From Flavobacteriales bacterium (GTDB taxonomy: Bacteria; Bacteroidota; Bacteroidia; Flavobacteriales_F; PHOS-HE28), in the NCBI GenBank assembly GCA_020437805.1, contig JAGQVV010000099.1:1-34168 (forward strand): 34,168 nt of DNA. Direction: 5' to 3'. A model generated the notes under the pieces. That model was given only the letters and a program-made list of their open reading frames with translations. It made no database searches and was not told the DNA's origin. Positions 6,923-14,843 of this stretch are shown here, in pieces (the stretch's first letter is position 1; each line of letters begins with the position of its first letter). Made by a program: the position numbers and the translations under genes.

Positions 6923-8203
6923 ATGGAGGTCCTCGTAATCGTCTTCCTCACCTTGGTCAACAGCTTCTTTTCGTTGAGCGAGATCGCCTTGGTCAGCGTG
7001 AAGCCCTCGCGGATCCAGGCCTTGGCGGACAAAGGGAGCAAACGTGCGAAGACGATCCTGCAACTGCTCGACGACCCTGAGGGCTTCCTGAGTTCCGTCC
7101 AGGTCGGCATCACTTTGATCGGGATCATCAGTGGTGCATACGGGGGCGCTACGCTGACGGATGACCTGCAGAGCACTCTGGTCCAATGGCCAGCTCTTGC
7201 ACCGTACGCGCACGACTTGGCCATGGTGTGCGTGATCGGAAGCATCACCTATTTCACGATCGTGGTGGGCGAACTCGTTCCCAAGACCATCGCGATGAGC
7301 GATCCCCAACGGATCGCACTGGTCGTTGCGCCGATCATCAAAGGGTTCGCCGCGGTCACCTATCCCATCGTCCGGCTATTCGCGCTCAGCACAACCCTTG
7401 TAATGAAGCTGATCCCGGTTCGGACCAGAACGAATGAGCGAATGAGCGCGGATGAACTTCGCGCCATCCTGCGCACCGCGAACATGCAGGGCGTGATCGA
7501 CAAGGAGTCCTCCCAGGCCCATCAGAACCTGTTACGTTTCAATGAACATGTGGCGCGTACCTTGATGACCCATCGCAGCCAAGTGGAATGGATCGATAGC
7601 ACGGCACCGCCGGATGAGATCATCGCACAGGTGAAGGGCAGTACACGATCGTACTTCCCGGTAGCGAACGGTGTACTGGACGATGTCCAAGGGACCGTAC
7701 ATGTGCGCGACCTGCTGGACAAGGCTGCCACACCAGGGTGGAACCTGCTGGATGTCGTTAGCCCCGCCATCATCATACCGGAGAGCGCACCTGCGTTCTC
7801 CATCCTCAAGCTTTTCCAGGAACGGAAACACTACATCGCCATCGTGGTGGATGAACATGGCGCCTTTGAAGGGCTCGTCACCCTCCACGACCTTACCGAA
7901 GCCATCGTTGGTGACCTGCCGGATGAAGGCGAGGACCTTTCACCGAGGATCACGAAGCGTGCGGATGGCTCCTTGCTGGTCAGCGGACAGGTGCTGATCG
8001 GTGACCTGAACGCCTTTGTCGGGGTGGACCTCATGGATCGGGAAAGCACGAGCAATACCACGGTGGGCGGCTATTTCCTCAACAAGCTTGATCGCATTCC
8101 GGCAGTGGGGGATCGGTTCACGGAAGAACGCTTCTCTGGCGAGGTCCTGGATATGGACGGGTTCCGTGTGGACAAAGTACTGATCACGTTGGTGGAGGAA
8201 TGA
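6923..8203 (+). CDS. CorC/HlyC-type (DUF21-CBS) transporter or hemolysin-family protein
   Basis: 426 residues. It contains an N-terminal DUF21 membrane domain (about 1-190) with helices such as VLVIVFLTLVNSFFSLSEIALV and ITYFTIVVGELVPKTIA; the EIALVSVKPSR and GELVPK motifs are diagnostic. A CBS pair follows (about 205-340; YIAIVVDEHGAFEGLVTLHDLTEAI is the classic second CBS). A C-terminal CorC_HlyC domain completes it (about 350-426; TTVGGYFLNKLDRIPAVGD). Relatives are inner-membrane Mg2+/Co2+ efflux proteins; the hemolysin name is historical. It lies 3 bases after dapD and overlaps the next gene as ATGA, so it is in an operon with both. Confidence 0.93.
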   Translation: MEVLVIVFLTLVNSFFSLSEIALVSVKPSRIQALADKGSKRAKTILQLLDDPEGFLSSVQVGITLIGIISGAYGGATLTDDLQSTLVQWPALAPYAHDLAMVCVIGSITYFTIVVGELVPKTIAMSDPQRIALVVAPIIKGFAAVTYPIVRLFALSTTLVMKLIPVRTRTNERMSADELRAILRTANMQGVIDKESSQAHQNLLRFNEHVARTLMTHRSQVEWIDSTAPPDEIIAQVKGSTRSYFPVANGVLDDVQGTVHVRDLLDKAATPGWNLLDVVSPAIIIPESAPAFSILKLFQERKHYIAIVVDEHGAFEGLVTLHDLTEAIVGDLPDEGEDLSPRITKRADGSLLVSGQVLIGDLNAFVGVDLMDRESTSNTTVGGYFLNKLDRIPAVGDRFTEERFSGEVLDMDGFRVDKVLITLVEE

Positions 8204-9189
8204 AGCACTTCCTCATCATACAGACCGCCTTCCTCGGCGATGCCGTGCTGGTAACGAGCATCCTCGAGAAGCTGCGCGCCTTCCATCCGGATGCAGCGAT
8301 CGACCTGGTGGTCCGCAAGGGCAACGATGGTCTGTTCACCGGTCACCCTTTCCTCCGGCACGTACACGTTTGGGACAAGCGTGTAGGCAAGACCCGCTCG
8401 CTGTTGGCACTGATCGCTGTATTGCGCAGGACCGAATACGACCACATCATCAATGCGCAGCGCTTTTTCAGCACGGGCTTGATGACGATGCTGGCACGCG
8501 GCAAGGAGAAGGTAGGATACGACAAGAACCCGCTGAGCTTCCTCTTCAGTCGCACCGTAACGCACGACATCGGCAACGGACGCCACGAGGTGGATCGCCT
8601 GAACGATCTGATCGAGCACCTGACCGATCGTACGCGCCCCCTACCCCAACTCTACCCGAGCACCTCCGATCGCGCCAATGTCCATGGCCGATCGACCGCA
8701 TGGAAACATGGACACATGTCCTACGTCACCATCGCCCCGGCATCCGTCTGGCCCACCAAACAATGGCCGGAAGCGAAGTGGGTCGAACTGATCGAAGCGC
8801 TACCGAGGGAGCAAGAGGTCTTCATCATCGGCGCACCCGGAGATTCGGAACTGGCGCAACGCATCATTGCTGCAAGTGGCCGAGGCGTGGACCTGACCCG
8901 CGAATTGAAGCTCTTGGAAAGCGCTGCCCTGATGGAAGGCGCCGTGATGAACTATGTGAACGACAGTGCCCCCTTGCACATCGCCAGCGCCATGAACGCA
9001 CCGGTGACGGTGGTGTTCTGCAGTACCGTACCTGCCTTCGGATTCGGTCCTTTGCGTGAGAACGGTCGCGTGGTGGAGACCACCGAGCACCTGGAATGTC
9101 GCCCTTGCGGATTGCACGGCCACAAGGCTTGTCCGAAAGGGCATTTCAAGTGCGCGTTCGGGATCTCGGCGGCTTCGGTGGTTTCTTGA
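8200..9189 (+). CDS. Glycosyltransferase family 9 (ADP-heptose:LPS heptosyltransferase-like)
   Basis: 329 residues. It begins KHFLIIQTAFLGDAVLVTSI, the GT9 N-terminal GDxxLxTP-like loop. The second Rossmann half contains VTIAPASVWPTKQWPEAKWVELI, the typical PGS-W--K-WP segment. This is followed by VFIIGAPGD and a nucleotide-sugar binding region, MNYVNDSAPLHIASAMNAPV (NDSAPLHIAxA motif). GT9 enzymes add heptose to the lipopolysaccharide inner core at the cytoplasmic face. The start overlaps the upstream stop (ATGA), indicating coupling. The exact acceptor cannot be set from sequence. The C-terminal CRPCGLHGHKACPKGHFKC cluster, with four cysteines, is a recurrent GT9 end in this phylum. Confidence 0.92.
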   Translation: MKHFLIIQTAFLGDAVLVTSILEKLRAFHPDAAIDLVVRKGNDGLFTGHPFLRHVHVWDKRVGKTRSLLALIAVLRRTEYDHIINAQRFFSTGLMTMLARGKEKVGYDKNPLSFLFSRTVTHDIGNGRHEVDRLNDLIEHLTDRTRPLPQLYPSTSDRANVHGRSTAWKHGHMSYVTIAPASVWPTKQWPEAKWVELIEALPREQEVFIIGAPGDSELAQRIIAASGRGVDLTRELKLLESAALMEGAVMNYVNDSAPLHIASAMNAPVTVVFCSTVPAFGFGPLRENGRVVETTEHLECRPCGLHGHKACPKGHFKCAFGISAASVVS

Positions 9190-9198
9190 GCTTGGACC

Positions 9199-9206
9199 TA
9201 CTTTTG
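9199..9206 (+). promoter_or_regulatory. -7 promoter element before the CCA-adding enzyme gene
   Basis: TACTTTTG followed by CCGCCC, a full match to TAnnTTTG, 65 bases upstream of the ATG at 9271. It lies just after the GT9 stop. No clear TTG sits at the matching distance. It would give an untranslated leader of about 60 bases, longer than most others here. Confidence 0.4.
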
Positions 9207-9270
9207 CCGCCCTCCCATAAAGGAGGCTTTCGATCATCCGATCGTCCGGTTCTATGTTCATCCGACCCCG

Positions 9271-10740
9271 ATGTCCCGCACCAGCAGCTACTCCGTTGAT
9301 CCTGCACGCCTTGAAGGCGTGGTGAGGGAGCCGCTGTTCGCCGCAGTGGCGGCCGAAGCAGCGAAGCAGGACATCCCGGCATTCGCGATCGGTGGATACG
9401 TGCGCGACCGCTTGATCGGTCGCCCGTGCAAGGATGTGGACTTCGTAGTGGAGGGTGACGGCATCGCCTTTGCGAGATCAGTTGCCAAGCGCTTGGGTGC
9501 CGGCGAGGTTCATGTCTTCAAGAATTTCGGCACGGCCATGTTCATATATGCGGATGAACAGGTGGAGTTCGTTGGTGCGCGCAAGGAGAGTTACAACCGC
9601 AACAGCCGCAAACCCGAAGTGGAGCCCGGCAGCATCAAGGACGATCAGGAACGGCGCGATTTCACGATCAACGCGCTGGCTGTTTCGATGAATCCGGGCA
9701 GCCTCGGCGCGCTGGTGGACCCCTTCGGCGGCATCATGGACTTGGACCGTGGTCTGATCCGTACACCGCTCGATCCGGACATCACCTTCAGCGACGATCC
9801 ATTGCGGATGCTGCGTGCCGTGCGCTTCGCGAACCAACTCGGCTTCGTGATCGACCCGCTCACCTTCGACGCGATCAAGCGCAACGCCAAGCGGCTGGAG
9901 ATCATCAGCGCGGAACGGATCCACACGGAGCTGAACAAGATCATTCTGACGAGGAAGCCGAGCGTGGGTTTCATCCTCTTGCGTGATGCCGGACTGCTTC
10001 AAGAATTCTTTCCGGAGTTCGTGGAACTCTCCGGCGCGGAAGAGAAACACGGTATCGGCCACAAGGACAACTTCTACCACACCCTGCAAGTGCTCGACAA
10101 TGTGTGCGAGAAGAGCGACGACCTGTGGTTGCGCTGGGGTGCGATCCTGCATGATATCGCCAAGCCCCGCACCAAGCGCTTCGAACCCGGCCACGGTTGG
10201 ACCTTCCACGGTCACGAGGACAAAGGCGCGCGCATGGTCCCAGGCATCTTCCGCCGGTTGAAACTGCCACTGGACGAGCAAATGAAATTCGTGCAAAAGC
10301 TCGTGGCGCTGCACTTGCGGCCGATCGCCTTGACCAAGGTGGAAGTGACCGATAGCGCGATCCGCCGCCTGCTCTTCGATGCCGGTGATGACATCGATGC
10401 CTTGATGATCCTCTGCCGTGCGGACATCACGAGCAAGAACGAAAAGAAGAAGGAACGCTACCTGCGCAACTACGAGGTGGTGATGGAGAAGTTGAAGGAG
10501 GTGGAGGCCAAGGACCAAGTGCGCAACTTCCAGCCACCGATCACCGGCGAAGACATCATGCGTGCCTTCAATATCCCACCCTGCAAACTGATCGGCGACA
10601 TCAAGACGGTGATCAAGGATGCGATCCTCGATGGCAGGATCCAGAACGACCGGGCACAGGCTTGGGAACTGATGGTGGAGGAAGGAAGCAAACTGGGCCT
10701 GAAGATGGAGCCAGGTTCCGGAGCGATCTCTTCAAAGTAA
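9271..10740 (+). CDS. cca: CCA tRNA nucleotidyltransferase / poly(A) polymerase family, with HD domain
   Basis: 489 residues. The class II nucleotidyltransferase head contains FAIGGYVRDRLIGR (about 38-51) and the metal-binding DxD at D55/D57 (KDVDFVV). RRDFTINALA (about 128-137) and DPLRMLRAVRFANQLGF (motifs C and D) follow. An HD domain is present in the middle (ILHDIAKP about 296-303, with HGHEDKGA downstream). This is the long, HD-containing bacterial form that adds or repairs the tRNA 3' CCA end. The poly(A) polymerase alternative cannot be excluded by sequence alone, but CCA addition is usual in Bacteroidota. Its stop is 3 bases from the stop of the convergent hydrolase gene. Confidence 0.93.
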   Translation: MSRTSSYSVDPARLEGVVREPLFAAVAAEAAKQDIPAFAIGGYVRDRLIGRPCKDVDFVVEGDGIAFARSVAKRLGAGEVHVFKNFGTAMFIYADEQVEFVGARKESYNRNSRKPEVEPGSIKDDQERRDFTINALAVSMNPGSLGALVDPFGGIMDLDRGLIRTPLDPDITFSDDPLRMLRAVRFANQLGFVIDPLTFDAIKRNAKRLEIISAERIHTELNKIILTRKPSVGFILLRDAGLLQEFFPEFVELSGAEEKHGIGHKDNFYHTLQVLDNVCEKSDDLWLRWGAILHDIAKPRTKRFEPGHGWTFHGHEDKGARMVPGIFRRLKLPLDEQMKFVQKLVALHLRPIALTKVEVTDSAIRRLLFDAGDDIDALMILCRADITSKNEKKKERYLRNYEVVMEKLKEVEAKDQVRNFQPPITGEDIMRAFNIPPCKLIGDIKTVIKDAILDGRIQNDRAQAWELMVEEGSKLGLKMEPGSGAISSK

Positions 10741-10743
10741 GGG

Positions 10744-11922
10744 TTACTCCACCAGCAGTCGTCCACGCCCTATCGCTGTGCCATCGAGGCTCACGCGCCA
10801 CACATACGTCCCGGAGCGCAACGCTCCACGTTCGATCGGGTGCACGCTCCCACGCAATGCTTCATCCCTGACCACCCGACCGACGGGGTCTATCAGCTGG
10901 AAGCGTGCGCCGCTCACGAAACCCTCGAAACGCAACTCGGAACGGTCTTGCAGCGGAATGGGTGCGATGTGACCCTGCCGATCGGGCGCCGAAACCGGGA
11001 CCAGGGAGGTACTGGCCAAGGGCGGACAATCCGACAACTCCCACTGGGCCGTGATACCGGAACCGGCCTGTACAAGGGCCGCGAACGCATCACCAGCCAC
11101 CGCGTCATCCTTCAGATAGCGATCCAACCAGAGCAACGTGTATTGCTCCACGAGAGCCTGCTGGCCTTCGCGCCCAAGGCTACCACCACCGCCACAAGTG
11201 AACTCCCCGAAGGAACAGTTGAAGTTGCTGTTGGCGAAGTTGCAATGTCCGCCACCGGTGATCTCCACATAGGACTTGCAGTTTCCAGGCAGGGCCTCGT
11301 AAATGGGGATCTGGTTGGTACTCGGTGGGGTGACACAATCCTGGTTACCGGCGAAGATCAGCGCGGGGATATCCACCTGTGCCGCCGCGGCGATCGCGGA
11401 AGGATCGGTCTCCGCGGGTGCGTAAGTGACAAGCGTGGTGATGTCGGCATTCGAGACCGCGGCCAGGAAAGAGGCTCCACCGCCCATGGAATGGCCCATC
11501 ACCGCAGCGGTGAGCGCCACGTGACCGAAGAACGGCGAAGCATTGTCCACTCCTTCGGCTTGCATCGCACCGACCACGAAGGCGAGGTCCAGTCCGAAGT
11601 TCGAATGGCTCGGCGCAGGCAACAGCGAGCCCTCGGTAGTGGGCAATACCACGATGTATCCTGCGGGAACAAAGGCTTCCGTAATGTTGGCGTAGGCACC
11701 CACTCCCATCGCGAAACCGTGCCCGAAGGCAAGGACAGGAAAGCTACCCTCCGCCGCTTCAGTACCACTACCTTCGGTCAAGGCCGGATAATACACCTCG
11801 CAAGGGATCGCACGCCCATCACGGGCCGGGTCATTGAAGGTCAGGTTCCGTTGGCCTACCGGGAATTGTGCCCAAAGCACGATCGGCCAAGTGATCAAGG
11901 CAAGGGCAAAGCTCCGCTGCAT
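10744..11922 (-). CDS. Secreted alpha/beta hydrolase with T9SS C-terminal sorting domain
   Basis: 392 residues from the ATG at 11922, chosen for its signal peptide (MQRSFALALITWPIVLWAQ). The open frame runs on upstream through the next gene and that extension is rejected. The catalytic domain shows the nucleophile elbow GHSMGG (S145), a probable acid D195 in AGNQDCVTPP, and H226 in TGGGHCNF. The HGF oxyanion region (GHGFAMG) is near residue 69. This resembles chlorophyllase, dienelactone-hydrolase or polyester-hydrolase-type enzymes. Several cysteines (NCKS, HCNF, NCSF, FTCG) suggest disulfides, fitting export. The last 75 residues form a T9SS sorting domain ending in LLVE. It is probably a surface or extracellular esterase; its substrate is unknown. 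Confidence 0.88.
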   Translation of the reverse strand: MQRSFALALITWPIVLWAQFPVGQRNLTFNDPARDGRAIPCEVYYPALTEGSGTEAAEGSFPVLAFGHGFAMGVGAYANITEAFVPAGYIVVLPTTEGSLLPAPSHSNFGLDLAFVVGAMQAEGVDNASPFFGHVALTAAVMGHSMGGGASFLAAVSNADITTLVTYAPAETDPSAIAAAAQVDIPALIFAGNQDCVTPPSTNQIPIYEALPGNCKSYVEITGGGHCNFANSNFNCSFGEFTCGGGGSLGREGQQALVEQYTLLWLDRYLKDDAVAGDAFAALVQAGSGITAQWELSDCPPLASTSLVPVSAPDRQGHIAPIPLQDRSELRFEGFVSGARFQLIDPVGRVVRDEALRGSVHPIERGALRSGTYVWRVSLDGTAIGRGRLLVE

Positions 11923-11984
11923 CGGGATGAATTTAAGGAGACAACAAGCCCCGAAGGCAAGTTCGTTCGCACTTCGAGAGAGGC

Positions 11985-11992
11985 TACCTTTG
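11985..11992 (+). promoter_or_regulatory. -7 promoter element of the pRiA4b ORF-3-like gene
   Basis: TACCTTTG followed by CAGCCC matches TAnnTTTG exactly and ends 8 bases before the ATG at 12001. Transcription would begin at or next to the start codon, suggesting a leaderless message. The -33 position has no TTG, only TTCG further upstream. Confidence 0.5.
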
Positions 11993-12000
11993 CAGCCCCC

Positions 12001-12576
12001 ATGCGCATCTACCGCTTTCGTGTCCTGATCGATCATCCCAGTGAGGCCTTCCGGGACATCGAGATCGGCTCCGAACAGAACTTTCTGGACTTCCACAAAG
12101 CGATCAAGGAGGCCTTCGGCTTCATCGGTCAGGAGATGGCCTGCTTCTACGTCAGCGATGAGGATTGGGGCAAAGGGAATGAGATCCCGTTGGCGGACAT
12201 GGGTTTCGCGGAAGAGGGAGCAGTTCCGGCCATGATGGAAGAGGTTTACATCAGCGACCACATACGCAGCACTTCGCAGCGTTTCATCTACGCGTACGAC
12301 TTCCTGCACATGTGGATGTTCATGGTGGAACTGATCCATGCCTCGGACCCGCAGGATGGTGTCACCTATCCACGGCTCGTGATGAGCATGGGCAACGCAC
12401 CAGGCGAGCATTCCAAGGAAGAGGAGCTCGCCGCCGACCTCATGTCCGAGGACCCATACACATTGGAGGACGAGGAGCACCATTACGATGACGACGATGG
12501 CTACTCCGAAGAGGACGAGGACCACAACGAATTCGGCCATGGGAGCATTGATGACCTGGGCGAGGAATACCGATAG
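12001..12576 (+). CDS. Plasmid pRiA4b ORF-3-like family protein with acidic tail
   Basis: 191 residues. The N-terminal 130 residues match the pRiA4b ORF-3 fold: IYRFRVLIDHPSEAFRDIEI, FLDFHKAIKEAFGF and RFIYAYDFLHMWMFMVEL are the usual blocks. The family is widespread and its molecular role is unknown. From about residue 145 the protein becomes strongly acidic and disordered (many Asp, Glu and His, for example EDEEHHYDDDDGYSEEDED), which I read as a flexible tail. The gene is divergent from the T9SS hydrolase (78 bases) and precedes miaA by 39 bases. There is no signal peptide, so it is cytosolic. Confidence 0.88.
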   Translation: MRIYRFRVLIDHPSEAFRDIEIGSEQNFLDFHKAIKEAFGFIGQEMACFYVSDEDWGKGNEIPLADMGFAEEGAVPAMMEEVYISDHIRSTSQRFIYAYDFLHMWMFMVELIHASDPQDGVTYPRLVMSMGNAPGEHSKEEELAADLMSEDPYTLEDEEHHYDDDDGYSEEDEDHNEFGHGSIDDLGEEYR

Positions 12577-12615
12577 GTCTGCACGATCGGTGTATAACTC
12601 CGCCCTTTCCATTTC

Positions 12616-13521
12616 GTGAGCGTGGAACAACCCGGCTTGATCGTGATCGGAGGTCCCACGGCCAGTGGGAAGACCGCAGCGGCAGTGGTCATCGCGAGGG
12701 AACTCGGCACCGAGATCATCAGCGCTGACTCGCGCCAGTTCTATTCGGCCATGCGGATCGGTACAGCGCGACCTTCCGCGGCGGAAATGGATGGCGTGAA
12801 GCATCATTTCATCGGACAGCTGGACATCACCGAGACCTGGAGCGCTGGGCAGTTCGCGCGCGAGGCGGAACCGGTGCTGCGAACCTTGATCAAGACAAAG
12901 GGCAGCGCCGTGCTCGTTGGCGGGAGCGGACTGTACATCGATGCGCTGTGCAAAGGCCTTGACCCACTTCCCCAGCGCCACGAAGTGATCCGTTCGGGCA
13001 TACAGGAGCGGCTGGATACCAAGGGACTCGTGAACTTGCTGGAGGAATTGGACCGATTGGATCCCGCCACCGGTGCGCGCATCGACCGGGCCAATCCGCA
13101 TCGTGTGATCCGCGCACTGGAGATCTGTCTCGCCACCGGAAAACCCTACAGCGAACAACGCACAACGCCTACGGACAGGACCGACATGCGCATCGTACGC
13201 ATCGCGATGGACCTACGGCGTACGGAGCTCTATGCCCGTATCGACGCACGCGTGGACAGCATGATCGCCGAAGGCTTGGTGGAAGAAGCGCGTTCACTGC
13301 TCCCCCATCGCTCCCTCAATGCATTGCGAACCGTGGGGTACAAGGAGCTCTTCGAGCACTTCGATGGTGAACGAACACTTCCCGAAGCGATCGAGCTGAT
13401 CAAACAGCATACACGCAACTACGCGAAACGACAGTCGACCTGGTTGCGCCGGGACCCGGAATGGCATTCAATACATCCGCGTGATACGTATCGGATGATC
13501 CAACGGATACAGAACGTGTGA
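12616..13521 (+). CDS. miaA: tRNA dimethylallyltransferase
   Basis: 301 residues. The P-loop GGPTASGKT (12-20) and the substrate motif ISADSRQFYSAMRIGTARPS (about 35-54) identify MiaA. It transfers a dimethylallyl group to the N6 of A37 in tRNAs reading UNN codons. DANPHRVIRALEI-like (RANPHRVIRALEI) and YAKRQSTWLRRD motifs are also present. The start is a GTG at 12616; a second GTG two codons later is an equally possible start, and neither has a clear ribosome-binding site. A perfect 9-bp hairpin follows the stop directly. Confidence 0.96.
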   Translation: MSVEQPGLIVIGGPTASGKTAAAVVIARELGTEIISADSRQFYSAMRIGTARPSAAEMDGVKHHFIGQLDITETWSAGQFAREAEPVLRTLIKTKGSAVLVGGSGLYIDALCKGLDPLPQRHEVIRSGIQERLDTKGLVNLLEELDRLDPATGARIDRANPHRVIRALEICLATGKPYSEQRTTPTDRTDMRIVRIAMDLRRTELYARIDARVDSMIAEGLVEEARSLLPHRSLNALRTVGYKELFEHFDGERTLPEAIELIKQHTRNYAKRQSTWLRRDPEWHSIHPRDTYRMIQRIQNV

Positions 13522-13523
13522 GA

Positions 13524-13549
13524 GGGTGGTCCATTGTCCAGGACCACCC
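13524..13549 (+). terminator. Stem-loop after miaA
   Basis: GGGTGGTCC (13524-13532) and GGACCACCC (13541-13549) pair perfectly around an 8-base loop, starting 2 bases after the miaA stop. There is no T-run after it, only AACTAGAAAG and a short palindrome GAAAGTACTTTC (13555-13566). It may be a terminator, or an RNA-stabilising structure between miaA and the TPR gene. Confidence 0.5.
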
Positions 13550-13590
13550 AACTAGAAAGTACTTTCGTCATACCACTTCGATACATTGGA

Positions 13591-13911
13591 ATGGAACGAT
13601 TGGGACAGCTGCGGAAGATGCTCCTCGAGGAACCAGGCGACCTGTTCCTTCGCTATGCCATTGCATTGGAGCTCAAGCGTCACGGCGATATGGAACAAGC
13701 GATCATGGACCTGGAGGGCATATTGACGGAAGAGCCGAAGCACATTCCGAGCTACTACCAATTGGCGGTGATGCTGGCCGACCTCGGAAGAACGGCCGAT
13801 GCCATGAAGGCTTGTCATGCCGGGGCCATGCAGTGCCTGGTGACCGGCGATCGAAAAGCACGTGCGGAGCTCCTCGAACTCCAAGCAAGCCTGAGCGACG
13901 AGGGTGAATGA
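13591..13911 (+). CDS. Small TPR protein
   Basis: 106 residues from the ATG at 13591. The frame is open upstream to 13534, but MERLGQLRKMLLEEPGDLFL is the typical beginning of this short TPR family, and the upstream part overlaps the hairpin region. Two tetratricopeptide repeats are visible: LFLRYAIALELKRHGDMEQA and SYYQLAVMLADLGRTADAMK. There is no signal peptide, so it is cytosolic. Such proteins are usually protein-protein adaptors; the partner is unknown. The stop overlaps the start of the YdcF-like gene as ATGA, which suggests coupled expression. Confidence 0.82.
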   Translation: MERLGQLRKMLLEEPGDLFLRYAIALELKRHGDMEQAIMDLEGILTEEPKHIPSYYQLAVMLADLGRTADAMKACHAGAMQCLVTGDRKARAELLELQASLSDEGE

Positions 13912-14843
13912 GCCGAAGAAGGATCCGTTTGTTCTGGTTCGCGGCGGCATGCGTCGCGTTCATGTCGATGGTCCCCTTCATCCTGTTCCCATTCTTGGCC
14001 GTCACCGAACCCAGCGGCTCCAGAACCGTGGTGGTGGAAGGATGGATCCCTCAAGAACGCATGCCGGAGGTGTTGGCGGAGATCCAGCGACGAGGATATG
14101 ACCATATCCTGACCACCGGCACCATTCGTGAAGCCGCATACTATCTATTGAACGGCGACACCCTCATTTGCACTTTCGACCCACCCTTTCACGGGGAGGT
14201 ACGAGCCAACCTCAGCGGCCGTGATGGCGCATATGCGCTGTTCATGACGGAGGAGGACACGCTGGGGCGGATCGAGGTCACCGCTGACAACCGGGAGTAT
14301 ACACTGCAGTGTCCCCGTTCCATGCGTGAGTTGCGCATGATCTCCGGGCACTATGGGCTGGTGCCTGATGATGCAGCGAACGTCTTCCTGAAACACCTTA
14401 CCATCAACGGAGAGAACATCCACGTGCTGCAACGGAAAATGCGGATCGCCCATGCCGAAGGGCCGGATTCACCGGGGCGACCGGATTTTGCGGAGGCGTT
14501 GGCCTTCCACCTGCGCAATGCCGGAGCCGTCCCGAGCAGGATCACAGCGTTGCCGTCAACAAAGATCTCCGGCGGTCGCACATGGTCCAACGCCGTTTCC
14601 TTTGCCCGTTATGCTCAGGATGCAAAGCTCACCTCCGTGGATGTGCTTTCCATGGGGGTGCACGCCCGTCGATCGAGGCACATGTACCGATCGGCCTGTG
14701 GCAATGGAACGCATGTGGGAGTGGTGAGCGTACCGGACCCCTTGGCCTCACCGGACAATTGGTGGCGACATCGGATCGGGTGGACCACTGTGCTCAAGGA
14801 GATCCTGGGACTACCCGGGTTGTTCCTGTTCCGCAATGGTTGA
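13908..14843 (+). CDS. YdcF/DUF218-like envelope protein with inserted carbohydrate-binding-like domain
   Basis: 311 residues. A basic N-terminus (MSRRRIRLF) and a hydrophobic segment at residues 9-32 form a membrane anchor. The remainder is probably periplasmic. Residues about 38-82 (TVVVEGWIP to TTGTIREAAYYLL) and 193-300 (AEALAFHLRNAGAVPSRITA, ISGGRTWSNAVSFARYAQD, SVDVLSMGVHARRSRHMYRS) are the two halves of a DUF218/YdcF/SanA fold. Between them, at 86-175, lies a beta-rich insert. Its GRDGAYALFMTEEDTLGRIEV and NVFLKHLTINGENIHV follow the pattern of the Ca-dependent xylan-binding CBM60-like modules. DUF218 proteins act in envelope biology (for example ElyC, SanA). It overlaps the TPR gene and abuts the DinB-like gene. 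Confidence 0.72.
   Translation: MSRRRIRLFWFAAACVAFMSMVPFILFPFLAVTEPSGSRTVVVEGWIPQERMPEVLAEIQRRGYDHILTTGTIREAAYYLLNGDTLICTFDPPFHGEVRANLSGRDGAYALFMTEEDTLGRIEVTADNREYTLQCPRSMRELRMISGHYGLVPDDAANVFLKHLTINGENIHVLQRKMRIAHAEGPDSPGRPDFAEALAFHLRNAGAVPSRITALPSTKISGGRTWSNAVSFARYAQDAKLTSVDVLSMGVHARRSRHMYRSACGNGTHVGVVSVPDPLASPDNWWRHRIGWTTVLKEILGLPGLFLFRNG

Noticed and set aside
9478..10518. 346-codon minus-strand frame inside the CCA-adding enzyme gene
   Set aside because: It is antisense to conserved motifs of cca and rich in His, Val and Gln without any domain.
10840..12576. 578-codon plus-strand frame opposite the hydrolase
   Set aside because: Its first 387 codons are the antisense of a gene with a full catalytic triad. 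Only the last part, from 12001, matches a known family.
10744..13158. Long minus-strand frame running from the T9SS hydrolase through the pRiA4b and miaA region
   Set aside because: The part above 11922 has no signal peptide or homology and overlaps two well-supported plus-strand genes; the hydrolase starts with a clear signal peptide at 11922.
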